This document shows, piece after piece, positions 18,243 through 27,243 of a stretch of 64,000 bases of DNA. The translations under genes and the position numbers were made by a program. Below the pieces are notes generated by a model. It saw only the letters and a list, made by a program, of their open reading frames with translations, had not been told where the DNA came from and searched no databases. Source of the stretch: Nostoc sp. 'Peltigera membranacea cyanobiont' N6 (GTDB taxonomy: Bacteria > Cyanobacteriota > Cyanobacteriia > Cyanobacteriales > Nostocaceae); NCBI RefSeq assembly GCF_002949735.1, contig NZ_CP026681.1, positions 6,386,501 through 6,450,500 on the forward strand. The letters run 5' to 3'. Position 1 is the stretch's first letter; every line of letters begins with the position of its first letter.

Positions 18243-19673
18243 CTAAATGGCGATCGCTCGTTTATAAGCTTCGTCTAAGACTTCAGAGAGTGTTGGGTGG
18301 GCATGAACTAGATGTGCGAGGCTTTGGACAGATTGACGGTTTGCGATCGCAGCTGACGCTTCATGAATTAAGTCTGAGGCGTGCAGTCCGAAAATGTGAA
18401 CGCCTAAGACTTCTCCTGTGTCTTTGCGATATATCACTTTGGCAATACCGTCGGCTTCATTTTCTGCCAACGCTTTGGAATTCCCTTTGAAGTAACTCCG
18501 ACTTGTGGCGATTTCAAACCCTTCGGTTTGTCCTAATTCCTTGGCTGCGGTTTCTGTTAAACCTACATAGCTGACTTCTGGGTGGGTAAAAGCTGCTGCG
18601 GGGATGCTGCGATAGTCTACTATTCTTTCCCTCCCAACTATATTTTCTACCGCGATGATGCCTTGAGCAGAAGCCGCATGTGCTAACATCATCTTTCCAT
18701 TCGCATCGCCAATTGCCCAGACATTTGGTACTACTTCACCAGCTGATAGTACTGCCATGCGATCGTCAACTGGGATAAAATTCCGCCGATCGAGTTCTAT
18801 ACCCACAGACTCCAAACCAAGATTTTTGGTCGCGGGGATGCGTCCTGTAGCCACCAAGCAAGCATCAACTTCGATGACATCTACATCTTCTTTAGTTTTG
18901 AAATCTGCTAACTCAATTACCACTGGTGAACCAGGGGTGACTTTTTTGGCGTATATCCCGACTTTGGTTTCAATATCGCGGGGAGTAATCAGCACTCGTT
19001 CGGCAAGTTTGGCAATATCGCGGTCAAATCCTGGCATTAACTGATCTAAAGCTTCAATCAAGGTGATTTCACAACCCAAAGCTGAGTAAATATCAGAAAA
19101 TTCCAAGCCGATGTAACCACTACCAATAATGGCTATCCAGTCTGGTAACGACTCTAACTTTACACCTTGGTCGCTGGTAAAGACAGTTTTGCCGTCTACT
19201 TCAATCCCTGGAGGTACAAAAGGAATTGAACCAGGCGAAAGGATAATATCTTTGGCTGTGATGGTTTTTTCGCCACCGTCTCCGGTTACAAAGACTTTTT
19301 GCGCCTCAGCGATTTTTCCCCAACCTCTGATAATATCGACTCCTAGACGTTTGAGGCTGTTGGTTAAGTCCCCTTGAATTTTTGAGACGAGATTATTAGC
19401 ATGATTAGCGATCGCTTGGCGATCGAATTCTACGCTACCAATTTGAATTCCCAGCGATTTGAGGTGGTGGGCATTGCGTAACTCCCGCACACGTCCAGAT
19501 GCCGCCAGCAGTGCTTTAGAAGGAATACAGCCCCGATTAACACAGGTTCCTCCCATATCAGCAGCTTCAATAATCGCTGTTTTCAAACCACAACTTACGG
19601 CGTGTAAGGCTGCACCATGTCCGCCTACACCAGCGCCGATAATGACTAAATCGTAATCAAATCCTTGACTCAC
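18243..19673 (-). CDS. lpdA: Dihydrolipoyl dehydrogenase (E3)
   Basis: 476 residues. Reoxidises dihydrolipoamide with NAD+, serving pyruvate dehydrogenase and glycine cleavage. Domains in order: FAD Rossmann (VIIGAGVGGHGAALHA), redox disulfide in GGTCVNRGCIPSKALL, NAD Rossmann (AIIGSGYIGLEFSDIY), second FAD motif (VWAIGDANGKMMLAHAA), and the dimer interface with catalytic VHAHPTLSEVLDEA (His-Glu dyad). The GGTCVNRGCIPSK spacing is the plastid/cyanobacterial E3 type. The start follows from the immediate FAD motif (MSQGFDYDLVIIGAG). It precedes trpC on the same strand. Confidence 0.96.
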   Translation of the reverse strand: MSQGFDYDLVIIGAGVGGHGAALHAVSCGLKTAIIEAADMGGTCVNRGCIPSKALLAASGRVRELRNAHHLKSLGIQIGSVEFDRQAIANHANNLVSKIQGDLTNSLKRLGVDIIRGWGKIAEAQKVFVTGDGGEKTITAKDIILSPGSIPFVPPGIEVDGKTVFTSDQGVKLESLPDWIAIIGSGYIGLEFSDIYSALGCEITLIEALDQLMPGFDRDIAKLAERVLITPRDIETKVGIYAKKVTPGSPVVIELADFKTKEDVDVIEVDACLVATGRIPATKNLGLESVGIELDRRNFIPVDDRMAVLSAGEVVPNVWAIGDANGKMMLAHAASAQGIIAVENIVGRERIVDYRSIPAAAFTHPEVSYVGLTETAAKELGQTEGFEIATSRSYFKGNSKALAENEADGIAKVIYRKDTGEVLGVHIFGLHASDLIHEASAAIANRQSVQSLAHLVHAHPTLSEVLDEAYKRAIAI

Positions 19674-20078
19674 CTTAGGTTCCCCGTGTGCTTCGCCTAT
19701 TTATTCTCAACTTGACCGACAATCAGCGCAACCCCTTTAACAGTTATCAGTTATCAGTTGTCAGTTTCGTTGCTGGGTTTAAGCCCCCAGCATACAATTA
19801 TCTCTGAATACTGGAAACTGCTAACTGATTTTAAATCCCCTACCATCTGCCTGATAACTATTTACTGATTTAACGTTCGGGTGTTGCTTACTTCAATTAT
19901 GATTCACTGACTTCGGGCGAAAAGATGGATGTTTTCAGTAATTATAGTCAAATCTAGATACTTATTTTTTTTATACTTTAAAGGGACTAGGGACTGGGGA
20001 CTGGGGACTGGGGACTGGGGACTGGGGACTGGGGACTGGGGACTGGGGACTGGGGACTGGGGACTGGGGAATTGACAA
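19674..20078. other. Repeat-rich gap between divergent genes
   Basis: 405 bases between lpdA (left) and the SWIM gene (right). It holds CAGTTATCAGTTATCAGTTGTCAGT tandem heptamers written here as units of CAGTTAT near 19740-19765, a GCTGGG/CCCAGC hairpin near 19775-19793, and the long ACTGGGG array. No gene is recognised. Both promoters must lie among the repeats. Confidence 0.6.
19983..20069 (+). repeat. STRR heptamer array (ACTGGGG / CCCCAGT), about 12 units
   Basis: Twelve nearly perfect tandem copies of GGGACTG (87 bases); only the first differs (GGGACTA). The complement, CCCCAGT, is one of the heptamers described for heterocystous cyanobacteria. It ends 88 bases before the likely ATG of the SWIM protein. 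Confidence 0.95.
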
Positions 20079-20156
20079 ATGACTTTACAGCACGATCGCC
20101 TAACACCTAAGCTTGATTTAGGATTCATCCAGAGGATTTACACAGGCGATCGCTCG

Positions 20157-21932
20157 ATGTCTATTCCCCAAATTACTGAATTTACTATCCGCCGTCATGC
20201 TAACGCCAAATCTTTCCAACGTGGCGAGGCATACTATGAAGCTGGTGCTGTCAATGCCGTTACCCAACGCGGTCATCTGCTTCAGGCTGAAGTTGCAGGC
20301 ACTGAAGCTAGACCTTATCATGTTAATCTGAGCTTCGATGACAGTGGGTTAACCTCAGCAAACTGCACCTGTGCCTACAACTTTGACGGATGGTGCAAAC
20401 ACATTGTCGCGACGATGCTTGTCTGTGCCCGTGAGTCGGAAAATATTGAGCAGCGCCCCACCCTAGAACAACTACTCGATCGCTTGGATCGTAGCCAAAC
20501 TCAAAGGCTGCTGCAAGAGTTGGTAAAAGAATACCCACCACTAATTGAGGCGATTGACCGTCATGTAGGTTGGATGACGAATCCGATGGTTGAGCAAACA
20601 ACCATAAGACTTGTGCGCCGCCTTACTATCGATCCGGCTCCCATTCGGCGGCAAGTCCGGCAAATTATTCGGGATGCTGTGCGCTTCTTTGAGGAGGGGT
20701 GTGAAGAAGATCCGATTGCCGAAGATTTACTGAGTGTGGTGCAAACTGCGGTAGATTTTAGCGAACGGGGAGAAGGTGAAAATGCGATCGCTATTTTAGA
20801 AGCGATTACCTTTACCTGTGTGGAAAATTGGGACGATATTGCAGATTATGGCGCTGAAAATGATGAAATTGTTAGCGAATTAAATCAGGCTTGGTGTGAA
20901 GCAATTCTTACTGCTGAACTCACCCCCGAAGAAAAAGTTGATATTCAAATAAATTTGGAAGCTTGGCAAGATGAGTGGAACGCTGATTTTGGCTTAGTTA
21001 TGGAAGCTTTACGCCAAGGTTGGGATTATCCACCATTGCTACAAGTTCTCCAAGGTAATATTACCGAAAGGGGAGCTTGGGAAGAAGATGTGCCAGACTA
21101 TGCAGATGATTTGGCACTAATTCGGCTAAAAATCCTCGAAGGTCAGGAACGTTACCAAGAATACTTGTATTTAGCAAAAGCAGAAGGGCAAACCCAGCAA
21201 TATCTGACAATGTTGGGGCGTTTGGGCAGGGTGGAAGAAGCAATTGATGCTGCTCAAACCCAGATGAACTCAATGGAAGAGGCTTTTGCCCTAGCAAAAA
21301 CATTAAGCGAACAGGGAGCATTACAGCAAGCACTAGATATAGCCCAGAGTGGCTTAAATTTACCAGGTAATTGTCAGTATGAATTAGGAATTTGGACAAG
21401 TGATTTAGCTGTTGAGTTGGGTAATAGTGAAGCTGCTTTATTAGCAATCAAGGCGGCTTTTCAAGTTAAGCCCTCTTTTGTTGACTACGAAAGGATGGCA
21501 GAATTGGCTGGGGAAAACTGGGAAAGTGTCAAAACAGACCTGCTGAGAATTGTCCGTACTTGTAGTGGTTGGGGAACAGAATCAGCCAAGGTGGATATAT
21601 TCTTGCATGAGGGGCTAATTGATGATGCAATTGCGATCGCTAACGAACTCAGTTCAAATTATTCAGAATTGATTCATCGCGTCATGAATGCTGCTATCCC
21701 TCACAATCCTACTTGGGTGATTGCTAATGCGCGTCGCCGTGCCGAAAAGATTATGGATGCGGGTAAAGCCGAATACTACTACTACGCAATTGAATGGTTG
21801 AAAAAGGCACGTACCGCCTATTTGGAATCTGGGAAGAAAGCTGACTGGTTAAGTTATCGGCAAAACTTGATGCAAACCCACGCTCGTAAACGTAAATTAA
21901 TGGGAATGTTCCAGCAAAGGGATATGGATTGA
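20157..21932 (+). CDS. SWIM zinc-finger protein
   Basis: 591 residues from the ATG at 20157. This start places the conserved SIPQITEFTIRRHANAKSF directly at the N-terminus; an upstream ATG at 20079 would add 26 residues translated from the edge of the repeat array. The SWIM zinc site is C70-x-C72-x7-C80-x-H82 (CTCAYNFDGWCKH). The remaining 500 residues are acidic, helical and TPR-like (EEAIDAAQTQMNSMEEAFAL, QQALDIAQSGLNL). SWIM proteins bind DNA or protein partners; this large bacterial class is of unknown function, sometimes next to helicases, but no helicase is adjacent here. Confidence 0.87.
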   Translation: MSIPQITEFTIRRHANAKSFQRGEAYYEAGAVNAVTQRGHLLQAEVAGTEARPYHVNLSFDDSGLTSANCTCAYNFDGWCKHIVATMLVCARESENIEQRPTLEQLLDRLDRSQTQRLLQELVKEYPPLIEAIDRHVGWMTNPMVEQTTIRLVRRLTIDPAPIRRQVRQIIRDAVRFFEEGCEEDPIAEDLLSVVQTAVDFSERGEGENAIAILEAITFTCVENWDDIADYGAENDEIVSELNQAWCEAILTAELTPEEKVDIQINLEAWQDEWNADFGLVMEALRQGWDYPPLLQVLQGNITERGAWEEDVPDYADDLALIRLKILEGQERYQEYLYLAKAEGQTQQYLTMLGRLGRVEEAIDAAQTQMNSMEEAFALAKTLSEQGALQQALDIAQSGLNLPGNCQYELGIWTSDLAVELGNSEAALLAIKAAFQVKPSFVDYERMAELAGENWESVKTDLLRIVRTCSGWGTESAKVDIFLHEGLIDDAIAIANELSSNYSELIHRVMNAAIPHNPTWVIANARRRAEKIMDAGKAEYYYYAIEWLKKARTAYLESGKKADWLSYRQNLMQTHARKRKLMGMFQQRDMD

Positions 21933-22103
21933 CACTCTGCGGTCTGAATAATTGATGCTTTGAAGTCTGCAATCACCACATTATTTCGTTTTTAAATTGA
22001 GATTTGCCCAAGATATCAACTTTAGCGGCAAAAGATGAAGTAAGATTCACATCTGAGGCAGTTTCCGTATAATCCCATAGTTACTGACAAAAAATAGTCC
22101 AGT

Positions 22104-23888
22104 GTGATGATTAATAAATATCCTCAGAATCTTATAACGTCCCAGTTACCACTGCTTATATTACTCAGCAACATATCTTCTAGTCCACTGAAAGCTCAGG
22201 CTGTTGATACAACACAATTACCAACTAGTAATTTTATCCTGTCACAACAACTCCCACCACCACGAGATTTACAACCACCCATACCTTCGCCACGTCCTTC
22301 ACCAGAACTACCACAGCAACTTCCCCCACCAGCAGAACTATTTCCCCCCTCTGTCCCCACTCCCACACCTGATGAACCACCACTGGGCAACTTTCCTCAA
22401 ACTATTGTTGTAGAACGGTTTGAAGTTCTTGGTAGCACAGTCTTCAGTCCCAAAGAGTTAGCCAAAGCCACTGCTGAATTTACCAAACGACCGATCTCGC
22501 TGACTGAAGTGTATCAAGCGCGTTCTAAAATTACCGATCTATATGTCAGAAATGGTTACATTACGTCTGGTGCATATATCCCACCCCAAACAATCCAATC
22601 CGGTGTTGTCAAAATTCAGGTGGTTGAAGGTAAATTAGAAGATATTCAGGTAACTGGGACTCGGCGATTGAATCCAAATTATGTCCGTAGCCGCCTAGCA
22701 ATAGCGACATCAGCACCTCTGAATCGCCAACGTCTACTAGAAGCACTGCAACTATTGCAACTGAATCCTTTAATTCAAAACGTGTCTGCTGAACTATCAG
22801 CAGGATCGCGGACAGGTTCGAGTCTTTTAGAAGTCAAGGTTAGCGAGGCAAAAACCTTTAGTAGCCAAATAGTTCTTGATAATGGGCGATCGCCTAGTGT
22901 TGGCAGTTTTCGCCGCCGATTACAATTGAATGAAGCCAACTTATTGGGATTAGGGGATTCTCTAGGTGTTGCTTACACTAATACCGATGGTAGCAATTCC
23001 TTTGACGCAAGCTACACATTACCACTCAATCCCCGCAATGGGACACTTACCTTCAACTATGGCACTACCTCAAGTAATGTCATTGAACCTCCTTTCAACG
23101 TTTTAGATATCGAATCGGCTTCTCGCTATTACGAAGTAACATTCCGCCAGCCCATAGTTCAAACTCCTACCCAAGAATTTGCTCTGGGATTGACAGCCTC
23201 TCGCCGGGAAAGTGAAGCCTCTTATAGCCCTTTAGGAGAACAACTACCTTTCCCCGGTTTAGGTGCTGATGAACAGGGACGGACAAAGGTATCTGCATTC
23301 CGATTTTTTCAAGAGTGGACGAGTCGTAACAGTCGCCAAGTCATCGCCCTCCGTTCTCAATTTAGCTTGGGCATAGATGTATTGAATCCCACGATTAATC
23401 AAAATGCTCCCGATGGGCGTTTTTTTGCTTGGCAAGGACAAGCACAGTGGATACGCCTTTTAGCTCCTCAAACCTTACTGTTACTTCGTTTAAACACACA
23501 ACTTGCATCTAGAACACTTTTGCCTTTAGAGCAATTTGGCTTAGGTGGGCAAGATAGCATTCGGGGCTATCGTCAAGATTACCTGCTAACGGATAACGGC
23601 ACTTTTGTCTCTGCGGAAGTTCAAGTACCAATTCTGCGCTTACCTCAAATAGATAGTACCTTACAGGTTGTTCCCTTTGCAGATTTTGGTATTGGCTGGA
23701 ATAGTTCTGGTAGAGAGAATCCCAAGCATAATACTTTAGCTGCTGTTGGTTTGGGGTTGCGTTGGACACAGGGCGATCGCTTCACGGTTCGTCTTGACTG
23801 GGGCGTTCCTTTAATATCTGTTGACTCAAATGACAGAACATTACAAGAAAACGGTCTGTATTTCAGTTTACTCTATAATCCTTTTTAA
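22104..23888 (+). CDS. ShlB/FhaC-type outer membrane transporter (TpsB)
   Basis: 594 residues. Two-partner-secretion pore in the outer membrane. The N-terminal part to about residue 33 is a signal peptide (LPLLILLSNISSSPLKAQA). A Pro-rich linker (PIPSPRPSPELPQQLPPP) spans about 50-92. The POTRA domain follows (IVVERFEVLGSTVFSPKEL ... DLYVRNGYITSGAYIPPQ ... GVVKIQVVEGKLEDIQV). The rest is a 16-stranded barrel with the conserved L6-loop IRGYR at about 485 and a C-terminal aromatic strand (GLYFSLLYNPF) for barrel assembly. No exoprotein (TpsA) gene is seen on either side, so its cargo must be encoded elsewhere. Such orphan TpsB genes are common in cyanobacteria. Confidence 0.92.
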   Translation: MMINKYPQNLITSQLPLLILLSNISSSPLKAQAVDTTQLPTSNFILSQQLPPPRDLQPPIPSPRPSPELPQQLPPPAELFPPSVPTPTPDEPPLGNFPQTIVVERFEVLGSTVFSPKELAKATAEFTKRPISLTEVYQARSKITDLYVRNGYITSGAYIPPQTIQSGVVKIQVVEGKLEDIQVTGTRRLNPNYVRSRLAIATSAPLNRQRLLEALQLLQLNPLIQNVSAELSAGSRTGSSLLEVKVSEAKTFSSQIVLDNGRSPSVGSFRRRLQLNEANLLGLGDSLGVAYTNTDGSNSFDASYTLPLNPRNGTLTFNYGTTSSNVIEPPFNVLDIESASRYYEVTFRQPIVQTPTQEFALGLTASRRESEASYSPLGEQLPFPGLGADEQGRTKVSAFRFFQEWTSRNSRQVIALRSQFSLGIDVLNPTINQNAPDGRFFAWQGQAQWIRLLAPQTLLLLRLNTQLASRTLLPLEQFGLGGQDSIRGYRQDYLLTDNGTFVSAEVQVPILRLPQIDSTLQVVPFADFGIGWNSSGRENPKHNTLAAVGLGLRWTQGDRFTVRLDWGVPLISVDSNDRTLQENGLYFSLLYNPF

Positions 23889-23996
23889 AATTTAGGTGTT
23901 AGAAATAGTTTATTTTCCTTCCTTGATATCCGATAGGCTGCACCAATGGCGGATTCCAGCCATTAAAAAATAAAAATAACACGGTTATCTATATAA

Positions 23997-24018
23997 TTTG
24001 GAGTTTCCCCACTCCAAA
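23997..24018 (+). terminator. Hairpin downstream of tpsB-type gene
   Basis: Perfect 8-bp stem TTTGGAGT / ACTCCAAA with loop TTCCCC, followed by TAAAAATCC. It lies 109 bases after the TpsB stop. Confidence 0.55.
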
Positions 24019-24176
24019 TAAAAATCCGTAAATACACTATGTATTATATTCAGTGTTTGATCTGATTCTGGGTATCCTAAAAAAGAGAAGGTTGGGTTAG
24101 ATAGACGAAGGGACAAAGTTTATAACTTATCTCTGGGATTTCAATTTAAAAATATTCCAACCAATAGTCATAGTTG

Positions 24177-24255
24177 TAGGGTGTGTTACCGCGATAGCGT
24201 AACTCACCAGTTATTTGTAGGTGATGCGTTAGGCTTAACACCATAACCCACCCTG
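24177..24255. repeat. Small MITE-like repeat with terminal inverted repeats
   Basis: A 79-bp unit whose ends are TAGGGTGTGTTA and TAACCCACCCTG; these pair as a 12-bp inverted repeat with two mismatches. The inside has smaller complementary pieces (GCGTAACTCACC, GGTGATGCGTTA). GGTGCGTTA-type elements are multi-copy in Nostoc genomes. It is too short to encode anything. Confidence 0.6.
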
Positions 24256-24455
24256 CTGAATAATTTATTTATTTTTGGGAAGTCCAAATGAGTCGAGAAA
24301 ATAGCTAGAACTTCTACCGCAAAAACTGATTCAACAATTAGTCATATTATTCAATAATGTCAATCATGAATAGAAGGGCTGGTTTGCAATTCACACCAAT
24401 TTTGTGATCGCAGGTGGTGACAACTTTGATTAAACAAGTTTTCCTAGAAGTTAAG

Positions 24456-24488
24456 ACTTTCAGAACACCTTCTGAAAGTGTTATTTTT
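24456..24488 (+). terminator. Strong hairpin with T-rich tail before the GGDEF-EAL gene
   Basis: Perfect 10-bp stem ACTTTCAGAA / TTCTGAAAGT with a CACC loop, followed by GTTATTTTT. It has the full form of an intrinsic terminator but sits 41 bases upstream of the ATG of the next gene and over 560 bases after the previous stop. It may end a short leader or small RNA. Confidence 0.6.
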
Positions 24489-24528
24489 CAGACTAAAACA
24501 TAAATATATGAGAAATTGAGGAACAGCC

Positions 24529-27165
24529 ATGCTAGGAAATGAGCGGGAAAAAATACGCCATCTGTTGGTCATCAAAGACCTGCGAGGGCGGCGAACTGTC
24601 CCCTTGCGAGAGACTACTTATTCTCTGGGGCGGCATCCTGCAAACACTATTATCTTGGCTTCTCGGTCAGTATCAATGCAACATGCAATTTTATTGCGAG
24701 TAACTGTTCCAGAGACTGACCAATATGGCTTCCAGATTATTGATGGTAACTATAAGGGAAAAGGAAGTACTAATGGCTTATTTATAAATGGCGCTAAATG
24801 CTTTTCTCATAATCTTAGAAATGGAGATACTATTGCCTTTGGCAGTAATCAAGCTCAGGCTAAATATTATGCTATTTCTAACATTTCAGAACAAGCATTT
24901 TCTGAATCTTTTGATGTTGAAGACTTATCTGGTTTCTTATCAGAGCAAGCCAGTCCTGCCAATCCTTTTCAAACCCTAGCTATCGATCCTGGTTTTGAAG
25001 CAGCTAGTGAGTCTGCCTTAGCTCGCCTAGCATCATTCCCTGAACTCATCCCCAATCCAATTATTGAGATGGACTTTGAGGGAATAGTGACTTATCTCAA
25101 TCCAGCCGCAGCCCTCAAGTTTCCTAACCTCAGAAAAGTTGGGACGCAACACCCAATATTAGCAGGACTCCTGAATACAGTTAAGAATCTAGAAAAAAAT
25201 TCTTTTGTGCGCGAAGTGGAAGTAGGTACAGAAGTTTTTGAGCAATCCGTTCTCTACCTGCCTGAAAGTGATTTAATTAGAACTTTTATTATTAGAGATA
25301 TTACGGAGCAAAAACAAGCTACAGCCGAATTGCGTCAGCGCGATCGCTTGCTACAAGCTGTTGCAGAAGCTGCCAATTATTTGCTAGGGGAAATGAATTA
25401 TGAAACTGGTATCGATCGCGCTCTAGCTCTACTGGGTGAAGCTGCCCAGGCAGATCGGGCTTATCTCTTTCAGAACCATCTCCATCCGGCTACAGGAGAA
25501 ATAGCTGTCAGCCTCCGGTTTGAATGGACGCAATCTTTGATTGAATCTACCCACCACCATTGGCAGAATCAACCTTATCAAGCTTCTGGATTAGCCCGTT
25601 GGCACGCTGTTCTCTCTAGCGGCCAGTCGATTAGCGGACTCACCTCAGAATTTTCTGTCGCCGAACAAGAATTTCTGATCAGAGATGGCATTCAATCCCT
25701 TCTCCTAGTGCCTCTCCGCTTAGAGAACGAGTGCTGGGGGTATCTTGGCTTGGCAGATTGCAACTTTGAGCGTCATTGGTCAAAGCATGAAGAATCTACC
25801 CTGTTGACAATGGCCGCCAGTATCATTGGTGCGCGGCAGCGTCAGCAAGTAGAAGAGAAAATTCGCTATCAAGCCCTCCATGACTTGCTGACAGGGTTGC
25901 CCAATCGCTTACTATTTAGCGAACTGCTCAGTAAAACTCTGCCCAATGCCACTCGAAATGGCGAAAGTTTAGCTGTGATCTTCCTCGATCTGGATCGCTT
26001 CAAGGTCATTAATGACACCCTGGGGCACACTTTGGGAGACCAATTGTTAAAAAGCCTCGCTCAAAGATTACAAGACTTACTCAGAGGCGGAGACACTATA
26101 GCCCGTTGGGGAGGCGATGAGTTCACTATCTTACTGCCGCGAGTCCTAGATATTGAAGAAGTAACGCAGGTGGCGTACAGAATCTTACAAACCTTAGAAG
26201 ATCCTTTCCATCTTCAAGGGCATGAACTTTATGTGACTGCCAGCCTCGGTATTGCGTTGCTTGATAACAACAGTCCTGATGCCGAAACCCTAATTCAGCA
26301 CGCAGATGCCGCTTTATATTATGCCAAAGATAAAGGGCGGAATAACTACCAATTTTATAGTGTTTCTCTAAGTGCCAAAAATCCCGAACTTCTGACTTTA
26401 GAAAAGAGTTTGCGCTATGCCCTAGAACGTAAAGAATTTGCGCTGTACTATCAGCCTCGGATAAACATTGCCACAGGAGAAATTACTGGTATGGAGGCTC
26501 TGTTACGCTGGCAACACCCAGAAATGGGATTGGTTGCACCCAGTGTCTTCATTCCCCTGGTCGAAGAAAGTGGATTAATTATCTCCATTGGCGAATGGGT
26601 GTTGCGGACAGCCTGTATCCAAAACAAAATCTGGCAAGATGCAGGATTACCACCCATAACGATCGCTGTTAATCTTTCTCTAAAGCAGTTTCGCCAACCC
26701 AAATTAGTGGAGATTATAGCCACAGTTTTAGAGCAAACGGGTCTAGAGCCGCGCTTTTTAGAATTAGAAATTATGGAAACCACAGCCATTGAGGATTTAA
26801 ATTTTACCAGAACGGTGTTAGAGAATCTAAAACAGATGGGTGTTTACATCTCCATTGATGACTTTGGTACGGGACATTCCTCGCTTTCGCGCTTACAGCT
26901 TTTGCCACTCCACAATCTGAAAATAGATCAGTCTTTCGTTAAAGATTTTAAGCCGGATTCCAAAGTAGCTCATATTATCCAGGCCATAGTTACCTTGGGA
27001 CACAGTTTGGGATTGAAGTTGACAGCCGAAGGGGTAGAAACAGAAGAGCAATTGGAGTTCTTAAAATCTATCAAATGTGAGGAGGTACAGGGCTATTTAT
27101 TCTACCGGCCACTTTCTGTTCTGAAGGCTACAGAAATCCTCGAAAGTAAACGACCAACGCTCTAG
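24529..27165 (+). CDS. FHA-PAS-GAF-GGDEF-EAL c-di-GMP signalling protein
   Basis: 878 residues, cytoplasmic, no membrane helix. An FHA domain (about 15-115; YSLGRHPANTIILAS, STNGLFING) reads a phosphothreonine partner. A PAS-like segment (about 165-265) starts PELIPNPIIEMDFEGIVTYL and ends IIRDITEQKQ. A GAF domain follows (about 280-440). The GGDEF active site is intact at 528-532 (ARWGGDEF) with the inhibitory RxxD site RGGD at 519-522. EAL is intact at 656-658 (GMEALLRW) with DDFGTGHSSL and LKIDQSFV. Both synthesis and breakdown of c-di-GMP are therefore possible. A serine/threonine kinase is the probable input, but none is in the window. Hairpins flank it on both sides, so it is monocistronic. 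Confidence 0.95.
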   Translation: MLGNEREKIRHLLVIKDLRGRRTVPLRETTYSLGRHPANTIILASRSVSMQHAILLRVTVPETDQYGFQIIDGNYKGKGSTNGLFINGAKCFSHNLRNGDTIAFGSNQAQAKYYAISNISEQAFSESFDVEDLSGFLSEQASPANPFQTLAIDPGFEAASESALARLASFPELIPNPIIEMDFEGIVTYLNPAAALKFPNLRKVGTQHPILAGLLNTVKNLEKNSFVREVEVGTEVFEQSVLYLPESDLIRTFIIRDITEQKQATAELRQRDRLLQAVAEAANYLLGEMNYETGIDRALALLGEAAQADRAYLFQNHLHPATGEIAVSLRFEWTQSLIESTHHHWQNQPYQASGLARWHAVLSSGQSISGLTSEFSVAEQEFLIRDGIQSLLLVPLRLENECWGYLGLADCNFERHWSKHEESTLLTMAASIIGARQRQQVEEKIRYQALHDLLTGLPNRLLFSELLSKTLPNATRNGESLAVIFLDLDRFKVINDTLGHTLGDQLLKSLAQRLQDLLRGGDTIARWGGDEFTILLPRVLDIEEVTQVAYRILQTLEDPFHLQGHELYVTASLGIALLDNNSPDAETLIQHADAALYYAKDKGRNNYQFYSVSLSAKNPELLTLEKSLRYALERKEFALYYQPRINIATGEITGMEALLRWQHPEMGLVAPSVFIPLVEESGLIISIGEWVLRTACIQNKIWQDAGLPPITIAVNLSLKQFRQPKLVEIIATVLEQTGLEPRFLELEIMETTAIEDLNFTRTVLENLKQMGVYISIDDFGTGHSSLSRLQLLPLHNLKIDQSFVKDFKPDSKVAHIIQAIVTLGHSLGLKLTAEGVETEEQLEFLKSIKCEEVQGYLFYRPLSVLKATEILESKRPTL

Positions 27166-27219
27166 AACATCGATTCAGTATTGATGATTTAGTAGATTAG
27201 GTATGTATTGGACTCAATT

Positions 27220-27243
27220 AAGAAGCGCTACATAGCGCTTCTT
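27220..27243. terminator. Bidirectional terminator between converging genes
   Basis: Perfect 10-bp stem AAGAAGCGCT / AGCGCTTCTT with an ACAT loop, between the stop of the GGDEF-EAL gene and the stop of the leftward J-domain gene, which it overlaps by two bases. Confidence 0.8.

Noticed and set aside
18109..20069. Possible CRISPR array from G-rich tandem repeats
   Set aside because: Units are seven bases without spacers; these are STRR heptamers, and no cas gene is present in the window.
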